DNA of 5,225 nucleotides from Campylobacterota bacterium (lineage in GTDB: Bacteria > Campylobacterota > Campylobacteria > Campylobacterales > Sulfurovaceae). Below the pieces are notes generated by a model. That model did not search any database. It saw only the letters and a program-made list of their open reading frames with translations, and was not told the DNA's origin. Below are positions 1 through 5,097 of the stretch, one piece after another (positions within the stretch are counted from its first letter, which is position 1; every line of letters begins with the position of its first letter). The stretch covers positions 1 through 5,225 of the forward strand of contig JAUVCL010000142.1 of NCBI GenBank assembly GCA_030595845.1. Reading direction: 5' to 3'. The translations under genes were made by a program, and so were the position numbers.

Positions 1-75
1 GCACCGTCATATGCATTTATAGCAATCATGGCACTTTATATGGTCTTAATAGACACATTTTGGATTAAATTTTAA
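1..75 (+). CDS. 3' end of small membrane protein, probably AaeX/DUF1656 family (partial)
   Basis: Frame 1 is open from the window edge to a TAA at 73-75 and encodes 24 residues, beginning APSYAFIAIMALYM and ending in WIKF. The segment is hydrophobic and would form one membrane helix. The AaeX/DUF1656 proteins that accompany AaeA-type adaptors end in a helix that follows a Pro-x-Phe/Tyr motif, and Pro-Ser-Tyr here fits loosely. The next gene, an AaeA-like adaptor, starts 9 bases after the stop, and its ribosome binding site overlaps this stop codon, so the two are co-transcribed. The main alternative is the C-terminus of a FUSC-type pump. The coding assignment is firm, but the family name is inferred mostly from context. 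Confidence 0.6.
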   Translation, partial: APSYAFIAIMALYMVLIDTFWIKF

Positions 76-84
76 AGGTTAATA

Positions 85-969
85 ATGAAGAAAATAATAA
101 AACTAATCGTAACACTTTCACTCTTGGGCACTGCCGGATATCTTGGCTATAACAAATATAAAGAGTATACAGACAATCCATGGACAAGAGACGGACAGGT
201 ACGTACGCAGGTCATTCAAGTCACACCACGTGTCAAAGGTATGATTACTAAAATACATGTAGTCGATAACCAAAGAGTGAAGAGGGGTGATCTTCTTTTT
301 GAGATCGATCCTTCTCAGTATCAGGTAAAAGTAGATCAGTCAAAAGCAAGACTTCAACGTACGTTAGAGGCAGCCAAAGGGACTAAAATAGAGTATGAGC
401 GTGTACAAAATATCTATGCCAGAGATAAAGGTGCCGTTTCGCAAAAAGATATGGTACGTAATGAGACGAACTATTATAAATCTTTAGCAGACATAGATAC
501 ATCGACAGAATCACTCAATACCGCTAAACTGAACCTTTCTTACACTAAAGTATTTGCAGAAGTAGATGGCTATGTTTCAAACATCAATTTCCAGATAGGT
601 TCACAAGCTTCAGCAGGTCATCCTATTTTGGCATTGGTAGATGAAAATTCCTACTGGGTCTTTGGTTTCTTTCGTGAAGATGCTATCCCTAAGGTAGAAG
701 TTGGAGATACAGCGATGGTAACACTCCTTGCCTACCCAGATACACCACTTAAAGGGAAAGTGGAGTCTATCGCATGGGGTATCGCTCATTCTGACGGTAA
801 TCCTGGAAATAATCTATTGCCAAGTGTTAAACCTGTATTTCAGTGGATACGTCTTGCACAGAGAATCCCAGTACGTATTAAACTAGATAAGCTTCCTGAA
901 AATATTAAATTGAGATTTGGTTTGACTGCATCGGTGATGGTACTTAAAGATACAGAAGAGAAGAAGTAG
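85..969 (+). CDS. HlyD/AaeA-like periplasmic adaptor (membrane fusion protein) of an efflux pump
   Basis: This 294-residue protein should link an inner-membrane pump to an outer-membrane channel in the periplasm and export aromatic acids or drugs. Residues 7-22 form a single N-terminal membrane anchor. The motif NPWTRDGQVR (31-40) is typical of AaeA/EmrA-type adaptors. The first half of the biotinyl-lipoyl domain is at about 43-76 (VDNQRVKRGDLLFEIDP) and the second at about 155-185. An alpha-helical hairpin at about 78-148 lies between them and includes the loop GAVSQ. A beta-barrel follows from about 187, and the segment at 254-266 (WIRLAQRIPVRIK) is a strong AaeA signature. E. coli AaeA has about 310 residues, so this is full length. 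AAAGG at 74-78 precedes the start. No pump gene follows, so it must lie upstream of the window or elsewhere. The family is secure; the substrate is not known. Confidence 0.93.
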   Translation: MKKIIKLIVTLSLLGTAGYLGYNKYKEYTDNPWTRDGQVRTQVIQVTPRVKGMITKIHVVDNQRVKRGDLLFEIDPSQYQVKVDQSKARLQRTLEAAKGTKIEYERVQNIYARDKGAVSQKDMVRNETNYYKSLADIDTSTESLNTAKLNLSYTKVFAEVDGYVSNINFQIGSQASAGHPILALVDENSYWVFGFFREDAIPKVEVGDTAMVTLLAYPDTPLKGKVESIAWGIAHSDGNPGNNLLPSVKPVFQWIRLAQRIPVRIKLDKLPENIKLRFGLTASVMVLKDTEEKK

Positions 970-994
970 TTCCTAAAATAAATAAATTACCCCT

Positions 995-1019
995 TGTTCC
1001 CTTCATCCTGATGGGAACA
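995..1019 (+). terminator. Possible weak terminator hairpin after the efflux operon
   Basis: TGTTCCC (995-1001) and GGGAACA (1013-1019) form a perfect 7-bp stem with an 11-base loop, 25 bases after the adaptor stop codon. No T-run follows, so it is not a classical intrinsic terminator. It could instead be an mRNA 3'-end stabiliser. The downstream gene has its own promoter, which fits a transcript boundary here. Confidence 0.35.
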
Positions 1020-1076
1020 TATCTACACAACAACAATAATAATAAAACCTACAGTATATTTAGAAAAACACAAACT

Positions 1077-1085
1077 TGTTATAAT
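1077..1085 (+). promoter_or_regulatory. Extended -10 promoter of the fetB-like gene
   Basis: TGTTATAAT is a consensus -10 (TATAAT at 1080-1085) with the extended TGn element. No TTGACA-like -35 is seen at the usual spacing, which is normal for Campylobacterota sigma-70 promoters. The expected transcription start is about 1091-1093, which coincides with the ATG at 1091. Confidence 0.6.
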
Positions 1086-1112
1086 GATGTATGAATACAT
1101 CATTATATAACA
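1077..1112. repeat. Long palindrome over the fetB promoter and start codon, candidate operator
   Basis: TATAATGATGTAT (1080-1092) is perfectly inverted as ATACATCATTATA (1095-1107) around the 2-base centre GA. If TA at 1108-1109 is looped out, the symmetry continues with TGT (1077-1079) against ACA (1110-1112). The left arm contains the whole -10 box, and the centre is the start codon. A dimeric repressor bound here would block RNA polymerase. As RNA, only the part from about 1091 on would be transcribed, so a DNA operator is more likely than an mRNA hairpin. The regulator is unknown. The ATAATGAT/ATCATTAT half-sites vaguely recall Fur-type sites but do not match the 19-bp Fur consensus. Confidence 0.65.
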
Positions 1113-1795
1113 TTTCATTTTTAAATCTTTTTTGGGTGATGATTCCTGTTGCTCTCGTCATTGTGATCTATATACGTTGGACACAAGACAGGACTACGCT
1201 TTTCTATGCACTCTTTAGAATGCTCATACAGTTGGTTTTGATAGGGTATGTATTAACGTATATATTTAATTCGAATTCATCATATTTGGTAATATTAATA
1301 CTCTCTGTTATGCTCGTCGCTGCCTCTATGATCGCTTTACGTCCTTTACAGAAGAAGAGTAAGAATTTATATCTCTATGCCTTTATCTCTATATGTATTG
1401 GTGGTTTATTTACGCTAGTGATGGTCGTATTTGGGGTACTTGATCTAAACCCATGGTATGAACCTCGATTTCTCATACCCTTAGCAGGTATGATATTTGC
1501 AAATGCTATGAATGCTGTGAGTATCGCTGCAGAGAGATTTGAAAGTGAGTCAAGTAGAGAAAATAGCTATAGGGAGGCTAGGGCAACATCATACAAAGCT
1601 GCACTTATCCCCATCATCAATGCATTATTTGCAGTAGGACTGGTATCACTTCCAGGCATGATGACAGGACAGATACTTTCAGGAGTTGATCCGCTCATCG
1701 CAGTGCGCTATCAGATGATGGTGATGTTAATGATATTGGGGTCTGCTGGTATCTCTGTAGCTATTTATCTATTACTTTTAAAAAAAGAGGCTTAA
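1091..1795 (+). CDS. fetB: FetB-family (UPF0014) ABC transporter permease, putative metal/iron exporter
   Basis: This 234-residue polytopic membrane protein has about seven predicted helices (roughly 11-28, 39-58, 65-83, 94-117, 127-147, 171-190, 205-229). Family signatures are clear: FRMLIQLVLIGYVL (42-55), PLAGMIFANAMNAVSIAAER (130-149), and GLVSLPGMMTGQILSG (183-198) followed by DPLIAVRYQ. In E. coli, FetB works with the ATPase FetA to export iron; plant ALS3/STAR2 are relatives. No FetA-like ATPase is present on either side here. The protein is slightly shorter than E. coli FetB (about 259 residues), mainly at the C-terminus. The first possible ATG was chosen because an in-frame TGA lies at 1085-1087 and because starting at Met17 (1139) would cut the first helix. 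Neither start has a Shine-Dalgarno. The family is secure; the transported substrate is inferred. Confidence 0.92.
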   Translation: MNTSLYNISFLNLFWVMIPVALVIVIYIRWTQDRTTLFYALFRMLIQLVLIGYVLTYIFNSNSSYLVILILSVMLVAASMIALRPLQKKSKNLYLYAFISICIGGLFTLVMVVFGVLDLNPWYEPRFLIPLAGMIFANAMNAVSIAAERFESESSRENSYREARATSYKAALIPIINALFAVGLVSLPGMMTGQILSGVDPLIAVRYQMMVMLMILGSAGISVAIYLLLLKKEA

Positions 1796-1815
1796 TCGCA
1801 GGTATCATATTCCAA

Positions 1816-1843
1816 GAAGACTATTAGAATTTTAATAGTCTTC
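1816..1843. terminator. Convergent-gene hairpin, likely bidirectional terminator
   Basis: GAAGACTATTA (1816-1826) and TAATAGTCTTC (1833-1843) form a perfect 11-bp stem with a 6-base loop. It lies 20 bases after the fetB stop, and its right arm contains the last codons and most of the stop codon of the minus-strand hydrolase gene. The placement between converging genes supports termination in both directions. No clear U-tract is present on either strand, so efficiency is uncertain. Confidence 0.6.
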
Positions 1844-2854
1844 CAACAAATAACATAGACAGTCTTGTAGTACTATGCTTTTATCCATCGTGATCATAGC
1901 TGGCATCAGTGCTTTTTTAAGAGAGATATTTCCATTTTTGTTCTGAATGATCTCATCTGTGATATCTGTACCATCTTGTGAGGTAACTAAAAGTGGATTA
2001 GCTACTTTAGAATAGGCAAAAACCTCATTTTTTTCTAATAGTGTAAAATTATGATGGTCAAAGTTTTTCACCACAGTTAGGTCGATATCTGAATCACTGT
2101 TAACATCATCTTCAAAACAAAGGGTAACATCGCTATTTATTTTGATAGTGGCAGAGTTTGTGACCAGTTGTAAGTCATGACGGGGAACAGGTTTTAGTGG
2201 GAAATGATCCATATGCATGAGATCATCTAAGAGTCCAAATGCTTTTTCTTTTGCGGGTTTATTACCTGGCGTTGAACATTCCAGAGTGATTGCAGGGCAG
2301 AGCGTATCGAAAGCCATGGTTGACACACCTTTAGGGGATTTAAATACCATGGCAATATGGTTAAACAGAGTACAAAGGTATTTATTATCTTCATTCACTA
2401 CCGAGATGCACCCATAGTGAGGATTTTGCCCTGTGTTATTGTGCAGATCAACGGATGCGAAGAGAGCATCTTTAGAGATAGTATCCATAACCTTTTGAAT
2501 GAGTTTTGCTGTATCTGTGTGTGGTTCCGGTGTTCCCGGCCATGCACGATTAAAATCAACCTGCCCATCTAAAGCTCTTAATCCTAATTCAGCAGCATCC
2601 ACATTACCTAGAAAGATCCACAGGTCTCTGGGTAGTTTATATCCATTGGTTGTTTTATACTTTTTAAGTAACTCCTGCATGATCTCTAAACCACTAAATT
2701 CATTTCCATGAAGTAAGATAGATACAAACAGAGCAGGGCCTTTAGCGCCTTTTAGATGAATAAGCGTTGGTTTGTCAAATACTTTTTTTAGATCACGGGG
2801 AGAAATAGTTAAAAATGCATCGGGTAGTTCATTGAGTATGTTTAAGTTGTGCAT
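1832..2854 (-). CDS. Succinylglutamate desuccinylase/aspartoacylase (AstE/ASPA) family zinc hydrolase
   Basis: This 340-residue cytoplasmic hydrolase should release an amino acid from an N-acyl or amide derivative. The active site looks complete: HGNE (49-52) supplies zinc ligands His49 and Glu52. Asn84 and Arg93 (NVDAAELGLRAL) and DFNRAWPG (100-107, with Asn102/Arg103) match the substrate-binding residues of aspartoacylase. DLHNNTG (136-142) gives the third ligand, His138, and Glu192 in TLECSTPG is the expected catalytic acid. A C-terminal beta-rich domain covers about 225-340. The length is close to AstE (322) and ASPA (about 313). The gene begins directly after the stop of the ligase gene (TAG|ATG), with its GGAG site (minus strand of 2862-2865) inside the ligase end, so the two are translationally coupled. 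No arginine-succinyltransferase pathway genes are near, so true AstE function is unlikely. The substrate is probably related to the ligase product (inference). Confidence 0.9.
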   Translation of the reverse strand: MHNLNILNELPDAFLTISPRDLKKVFDKPTLIHLKGAKGPALFVSILLHGNEFSGLEIMQELLKKYKTTNGYKLPRDLWIFLGNVDAAELGLRALDGQVDFNRAWPGTPEPHTDTAKLIQKVMDTISKDALFASVDLHNNTGQNPHYGCISVVNEDNKYLCTLFNHIAMVFKSPKGVSTMAFDTLCPAITLECSTPGNKPAKEKAFGLLDDLMHMDHFPLKPVPRHDLQLVTNSATIKINSDVTLCFEDDVNSDSDIDLTVVKNFDHHNFTLLEKNEVFAYSKVANPLLVTSQDGTDITDEIIQNKNGNISLKKALMPAMITMDKSIVLQDCLCYLLEDY

Positions 2855-4276
2855 CTAAAAACTCCATTTGTGTACTGGGATATTTTGTTCAGAATTTTTC
2901 ATATAATCTTCCATAAGCTTAGGTATGCTGTTAAATTTTTTAAAATGTTCAAGTTGCCATGATGCACCATTTTGTCCACTTGAAGTTCTTTCTTTTATGA
3001 TATTGAGATACTCATCTGCATCATCTATGCCAAAAGAGTCAAGTCCCATTTTTGTAAGTCTAAGTCCATCGTCCAGGATCCACTCTTTTAAATAAACTTT
3101 CTTAACATCTTTTGCTTCATGGAATTTCGTATCTAGCCCAGTTTTTGCTACAGCATAAAAATCGTCTTTTAACGTTTCAAATGGTATTTTTTTAAGGTCT
3201 ATTTTTGATTTGATCAAACCTTCAATGAGTCCTATAAAAAACCATATATTAACCTGTGTATCTAGAAGTGTTGGTCCTGATGGAAGTACACGAAGTTCAA
3301 GTCTCAGTGTATGTTTACCCTTCTTATCTTGATCTAAAATAGGGCGTATCCATCTCCAGATCGTACCATTATGAAGATTGAAATGGTGCAGATCACTTTC
3401 AGGTTTATTTTTTACATCTGCAAAAATAATTTTAAACATTTTATTTTGATCAAAAAGATCCAGCCATGAGTCTATGTATCCATGTGCAAAATGTACCCTT
3501 GTTTCATCACCATGATCTCTTTGGTCTTTGTTCCTTGTATCTACAGATTGTTCAAAGATAGGGATGCGGGATTCATGCCAGGCTCTTTTACCCAAAACCA
3601 AAGGAGAATTTGCCCCAAATCCAACCAGTACTACAGATGCCAGCAGTGCAGCATGATAATACTCTACGGATCTCTCAAAAGGAACCTGAAGGTGTATCTG
3701 TAAGGAGGTTCCAAGTGCTTCAAGCATCACATCATCTTTTTGTAAAGCTATTTCATCCTCACCGTGAAACAAGATCTTGACACTCTCATGTCGTAACTCT
3801 TTGATGCGTTGAGAAACAAGTGTATACCGATGCATATCTGATTGGTATAATTCTTTGTTGAAATGCTCGAGTTTCAAAGAGGGAAGCACACCAAACAGTC
3901 CAAGTTTTGCATCGAATTTTTTAGCAGTCTCTTGCCCCTGTTCCCAAAGTGAAAGGAGGTCATAATCTAATTTTTTAGGTGCATCAGCATTAAGTTCAAA
4001 AACATTTCCGTTTATTTCAAGGTCATACTTTGCAAGTTCATTGGTAAAAAGAGGGGAGTCAATAGTGTCGAGTATCTGTTTGTTTATAGGATAGGGCTGA
4101 TTGCTACTGTCGAGAATACAAACTTCCAGTTCATAGCCTATGCGGTACTTGTCTGAAAAAAGTTCTGTACCCTTGTCAAACAAAGATCTTACATACTCAT
4201 GTTCAGTATACAATGCTTTTTCAAAAGCTATAAAATCTTCTTTTGTAAACTTTCTGTGGCTTATCTCACTACCCAT
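2855..4276 (-). CDS. Glutamate-cysteine ligase-like (GCS2 family) carboxylate-amine ligase
   Basis: This 473-residue protein is probably an ATP-dependent ligase joining a glutamate-type carboxylate to an amine. The family motifs occur in order: IGYELE (46-51) with the acidic metal ligands Glu49 and Glu51, DLEINGNVFELN (85-96), LGTSLQIHLQVP (188-199) with His195, GFGANSPLVLGKRAWHESR (219-237), which corresponds to the ANSP substrate loop, and LRLELRVLPSG (324-334), which corresponds to the E-x-R segment. The C-terminal third is mostly helical. There is no fused CBS or ATP-grasp domain. The ATG was chosen for its AAGG site (minus strand of 4283-4286) 6 bases upstream. It is the first gene of an operon with the zinc hydrolase. 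Divergence from proven gamma-glutamylcysteine synthetases is high, so it need not make glutathione precursors; other amides or dipeptides are equally possible. Confidence 0.82.
   Translation of the reverse strand: MGSEISHRKFTKEDFIAFEKALYTEHEYVRSLFDKGTELFSDKYRIGYELEVCILDSSNQPYPINKQILDTIDSPLFTNELAKYDLEINGNVFELNADAPKKLDYDLLSLWEQGQETAKKFDAKLGLFGVLPSLKLEHFNKELYQSDMHRYTLVSQRIKELRHESVKILFHGEDEIALQKDDVMLEALGTSLQIHLQVPFERSVEYYHAALLASVVLVGFGANSPLVLGKRAWHESRIPIFEQSVDTRNKDQRDHGDETRVHFAHGYIDSWLDLFDQNKMFKIIFADVKNKPESDLHHFNLHNGTIWRWIRPILDQDKKGKHTLRLELRVLPSGPTLLDTQVNIWFFIGLIEGLIKSKIDLKKIPFETLKDDFYAVAKTGLDTKFHEAKDVKKVYLKEWILDDGLRLTKMGLDSFGIDDADEYLNIIKERTSSGQNGASWQLEHFKKFNSIPKLMEDYMKNSEQNIPVHKWSF
2862..2865 (-). 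promoter_or_regulatory. Ribosome binding site of the hydrolase gene inside the ligase gene end
   Basis: The minus strand reads GGAG here, 7 bases before the hydrolase ATG and entirely within the last ligase codons. The ligase stop TAG directly abuts the ATG, an arrangement typical of translational coupling and of products needed in fixed proportion. Confidence 0.7.
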
Positions 4277-4283
4277 TAGATAC

Positions 4284-4313
4284 CTTATACTCTCTTATAC
4301 TTTTAGTATACCA
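4284..4313 (-). promoter_or_regulatory. Promoter of the ligase/hydrolase operon with embedded repeats
   Basis: On the minus strand TGGTATACT (4313-4305) is an extended -10, preceded by a T-run; transcription should begin near 4298. Two direct copies of CTTATACT (plus strand, 4284-4291 and 4294-4301) are spaced exactly 10 bp apart, one helical turn. TATACT (4296-4301) and AGTATA (4305-4310) form an inverted repeat with a 3-base loop over the -10. This layout looks like an operator covering the -10, the start site and the ribosome binding site. No regulator gene is adjacent. Part of the similarity could be chance in AT-rich DNA. Confidence 0.5.
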
Positions 4314-4325
4314 AAAAGATGGAAA

Positions 4326-4398
4326 TAGTGTTCAGTATCGATGAGATAAAAATCTATTTTAAAATACTACCTTATGAAATATACTTGATTGAACACTA
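4326..4398. repeat. 73-bp element bounded by 9-bp inverted repeats, in a divergent intergenic region
   Basis: TAGTGTTCA (4326-4334) is perfectly inverted as TGAACACTA (4390-4398). Inside are a small hairpin AGAT-AAAA-ATCT (4344-4355) and the palindrome ATTTTAAAAT (4356-4365). There is no target-site duplication at the ends and no open frame within. It could be a structured RNA, a paired operator, or a miniature element; nothing seen here decides between these. Confidence 0.4.
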
Positions 4399-4450
4399 AG
4401 CATCTTTAGAAAATAAAACTTTCAAATATGACCTTATATAAAAACAGTAT

Positions 4451-4468
4451 TTAGTTTAGAATAACTAA
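4451..4468 (+). promoter_or_regulatory. Putative -10 of the 82-residue gene, framed by an inverted repeat
   Basis: TAGAAT (4457-4462) is a plausible -10, 18 bases before the AAAGGA site of the next gene. It is flanked exactly by TTAGTT (4451-4456) and AACTAA (4463-4468), a perfect 6-bp inverted repeat, so the -10 sits in the gap of a possible repressor site. No convincing -35 is seen. Confidence 0.4.
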
Positions 4469-4492
4469 CATCTAAAATACAAAGGAAAAAAG

Positions 4493-4741
4493 ATGATTGA
4501 GAAAGATAAATTTTTAGCATATCTTGATAAAGAAGGTATTGAATACAGTGAAGAAGATATTGAAAAGTTAAGTTCGGGTAAATATTTATCGTGTATTGAG
4601 TTTGATAGACACAACACAGACGCAGTTTTACATGAGCTATGTGAAAAAAGAGAGTTACAATATGAAATTGCAGATGCTCTTTATGACTTTATGCTCGAAG
4701 GTATAATGAGCGAAGTTAGGGAAGGATTCAAGAAAATATAA
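4493..4741 (+). CDS. Small acidic protein of unknown function (82 aa)
   Basis: I do not recognise this family. The gene has an AAAGGA site (4481-4486) 6 bases before the ATG and a putative promoter just upstream, and it runs diverged from the ligase operon, so it is very likely expressed. The protein looks soluble and mostly helical: there is no signal peptide or membrane segment. It has about 21 Asp/Glu against 11 Lys/Arg, which makes it strongly acidic. A helix-turn-helix-like alternation of acidic helices runs from 3 to 29, and an amphipathic helix covers about 42-80. Two cysteines (Cys34, Cys50) are present but not in a metal-binding CxxC arrangement. The acidity would fit a protein-binding or DNA-mimic role, but that is speculation. 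It is followed by 356 bases without a clear gene, so it is monocistronic. Confidence 0.75.
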   Translation: MIEKDKFLAYLDKEGIEYSEEDIEKLSSGKYLSCIEFDRHNTDAVLHELCEKRELQYEIADALYDFMLEGIMSEVREGFKKI

Positions 4742-4773
4742 CGAAGTAAGAGTGATTTAAATTATAGTAGGAA

Positions 4774-4872
4774 TTGAAGAACCTAAAACGTATTCAAGGA
4801 GATGAAGCTCTTCTTCGAAAGGTAACTAAAGAGCAAACAAGGAAGTTTACTAAAGTTTTGGACAAGGAGTAA
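4774..4872 (+). pseudogene. Possible coding remnant or tiny ORF (32 codons, TTG start)
   Basis: From a TTG at 4774 the frame is open to TAA at 4870-4872. It encodes a basic, helix-prone peptide containing IQGDEALLRKVTKEQTRKF. The preceding codons are stops (TAG TAG), there is no ATG and no Shine-Dalgarno at the usual distance, so it is more like the leftover C-terminus of a lost gene than a working one. The composition looks protein-like, but the family is not recognised and chance is a real possibility. Confidence 0.2.
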
Positions 4873-4977
4873 AACAAGCTCTTTTAAGATGCTACCTTTT
4901 CTAAGTACATTATAAACTATAGGGATTAATAGTACGCAAATAAAGAGTTAACAAAGTATGTATATATTAATGGTCAT

Positions 4978-5015
4978 ACCTTATAAAATCATCTATATAG
5001 AACATTTTATAAGGT
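4978..5015. repeat. Perfect 12-bp inverted repeat upstream of the last gene
   Basis: ACCTTATAAAAT (4978-4989) is perfectly inverted as ATTTTATAAGGT (5004-5015), with a 14-base loop that itself contains the palindrome CTATATAG (4993-5000). It lies 42 bases upstream of the extended -10 of the last gene. There is no T-run immediately after it, so a regulator-binding site is as likely as a terminator. Confidence 0.55.
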
Positions 5016-5056
5016 TACATAAAATGGGTCTCTAAATATTTCTTTTTTCCAATTTA

Positions 5057-5065
5057 TGCTATAAT
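5057..5065 (+). promoter_or_regulatory. Strong extended -10 promoter of the last gene
   Basis: TGCTATAAT combines the TGn extension with a consensus TATAAT (5060-5065). A T-rich tract (5039-5048) lies where a -35 would be, in the Campylobacterota manner. The start of transcription is expected near 5072, giving a leader of about 26 bases that carries a full AGGAGG site. Confidence 0.7.
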
Positions 5066-5084
5066 ATAACCATATTTTATCAAC

Positions 5085-5090
5085 AGGAGG
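5085..5090 (+). promoter_or_regulatory. Consensus Shine-Dalgarno AGGAGG
   Basis: This is a perfect AGGAGG, 7 bases before the ATG at 5098. It is the strongest ribosome binding site in the window; the other genes use AAGG or GGAG. Together with the promoter it predicts high expression. Confidence 0.8.
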
Positions 5091-5097
5091 TATCCAA

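Larger units (their letters stand above)
4742..5056. other. Gene-poor stretch with no convincing coding region
   Basis: Stops are frequent in all frames. A short open frame (4774-4872), a 7-bp inverted repeat AAAGAGC (4828-4834)/GCTCTTT (4878-4884), direct copies of AAGCTCTT (4805-4812 and 4876-4883), and the 12-bp inverted repeat at 4978-5015 are the only structure I see. No tRNA, rRNA, CRISPR or insertion sequence end was found. A structured small RNA at about 4800-4890 is possible but unsupported. Confidence 0.5.

Noticed and set aside
1077..1112. Canonical Fur box
   Set aside because: The half-sites share ATAATGAT-like words with Fur sites, but the spacing and centre do not match the 19-bp consensus.
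2217..2711. Overlapping plus-strand open frames (2217-2417, 2357-2572, 2499-2711)
   Set aside because: They lie antisense to the hydrolase gene, whose catalytic motifs are intact. They lack ribosome binding sites and family signatures.
1832..2854. True AstE of the arginine succinyltransferase pathway
   Set aside because: No ast genes are nearby and the partner is a GCS2-type ligase, so only the family-level name is used.
3482..3703. Plus-strand open frame opposite the ligase gene
   Set aside because: It is a shadow of a well-supported gene, with cysteine-rich random-looking composition and no start signal.
4140..4328. Plus-strand open frame over the ligase start and promoter
   Set aside because: It is antisense to the ligase N-terminus and covers its promoter; there is no Shine-Dalgarno.
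4326..4398. Insertion sequence or complete miniature transposon
   Set aside because: There is no target-site duplication, no transposase and no second copy in the window, so only the inverted repeat is reported.
4742..5056. tRNA gene or CRISPR array
   Set aside because: There is no T-loop consensus, no cloverleaf-compatible stems and no regularly spaced repeats.
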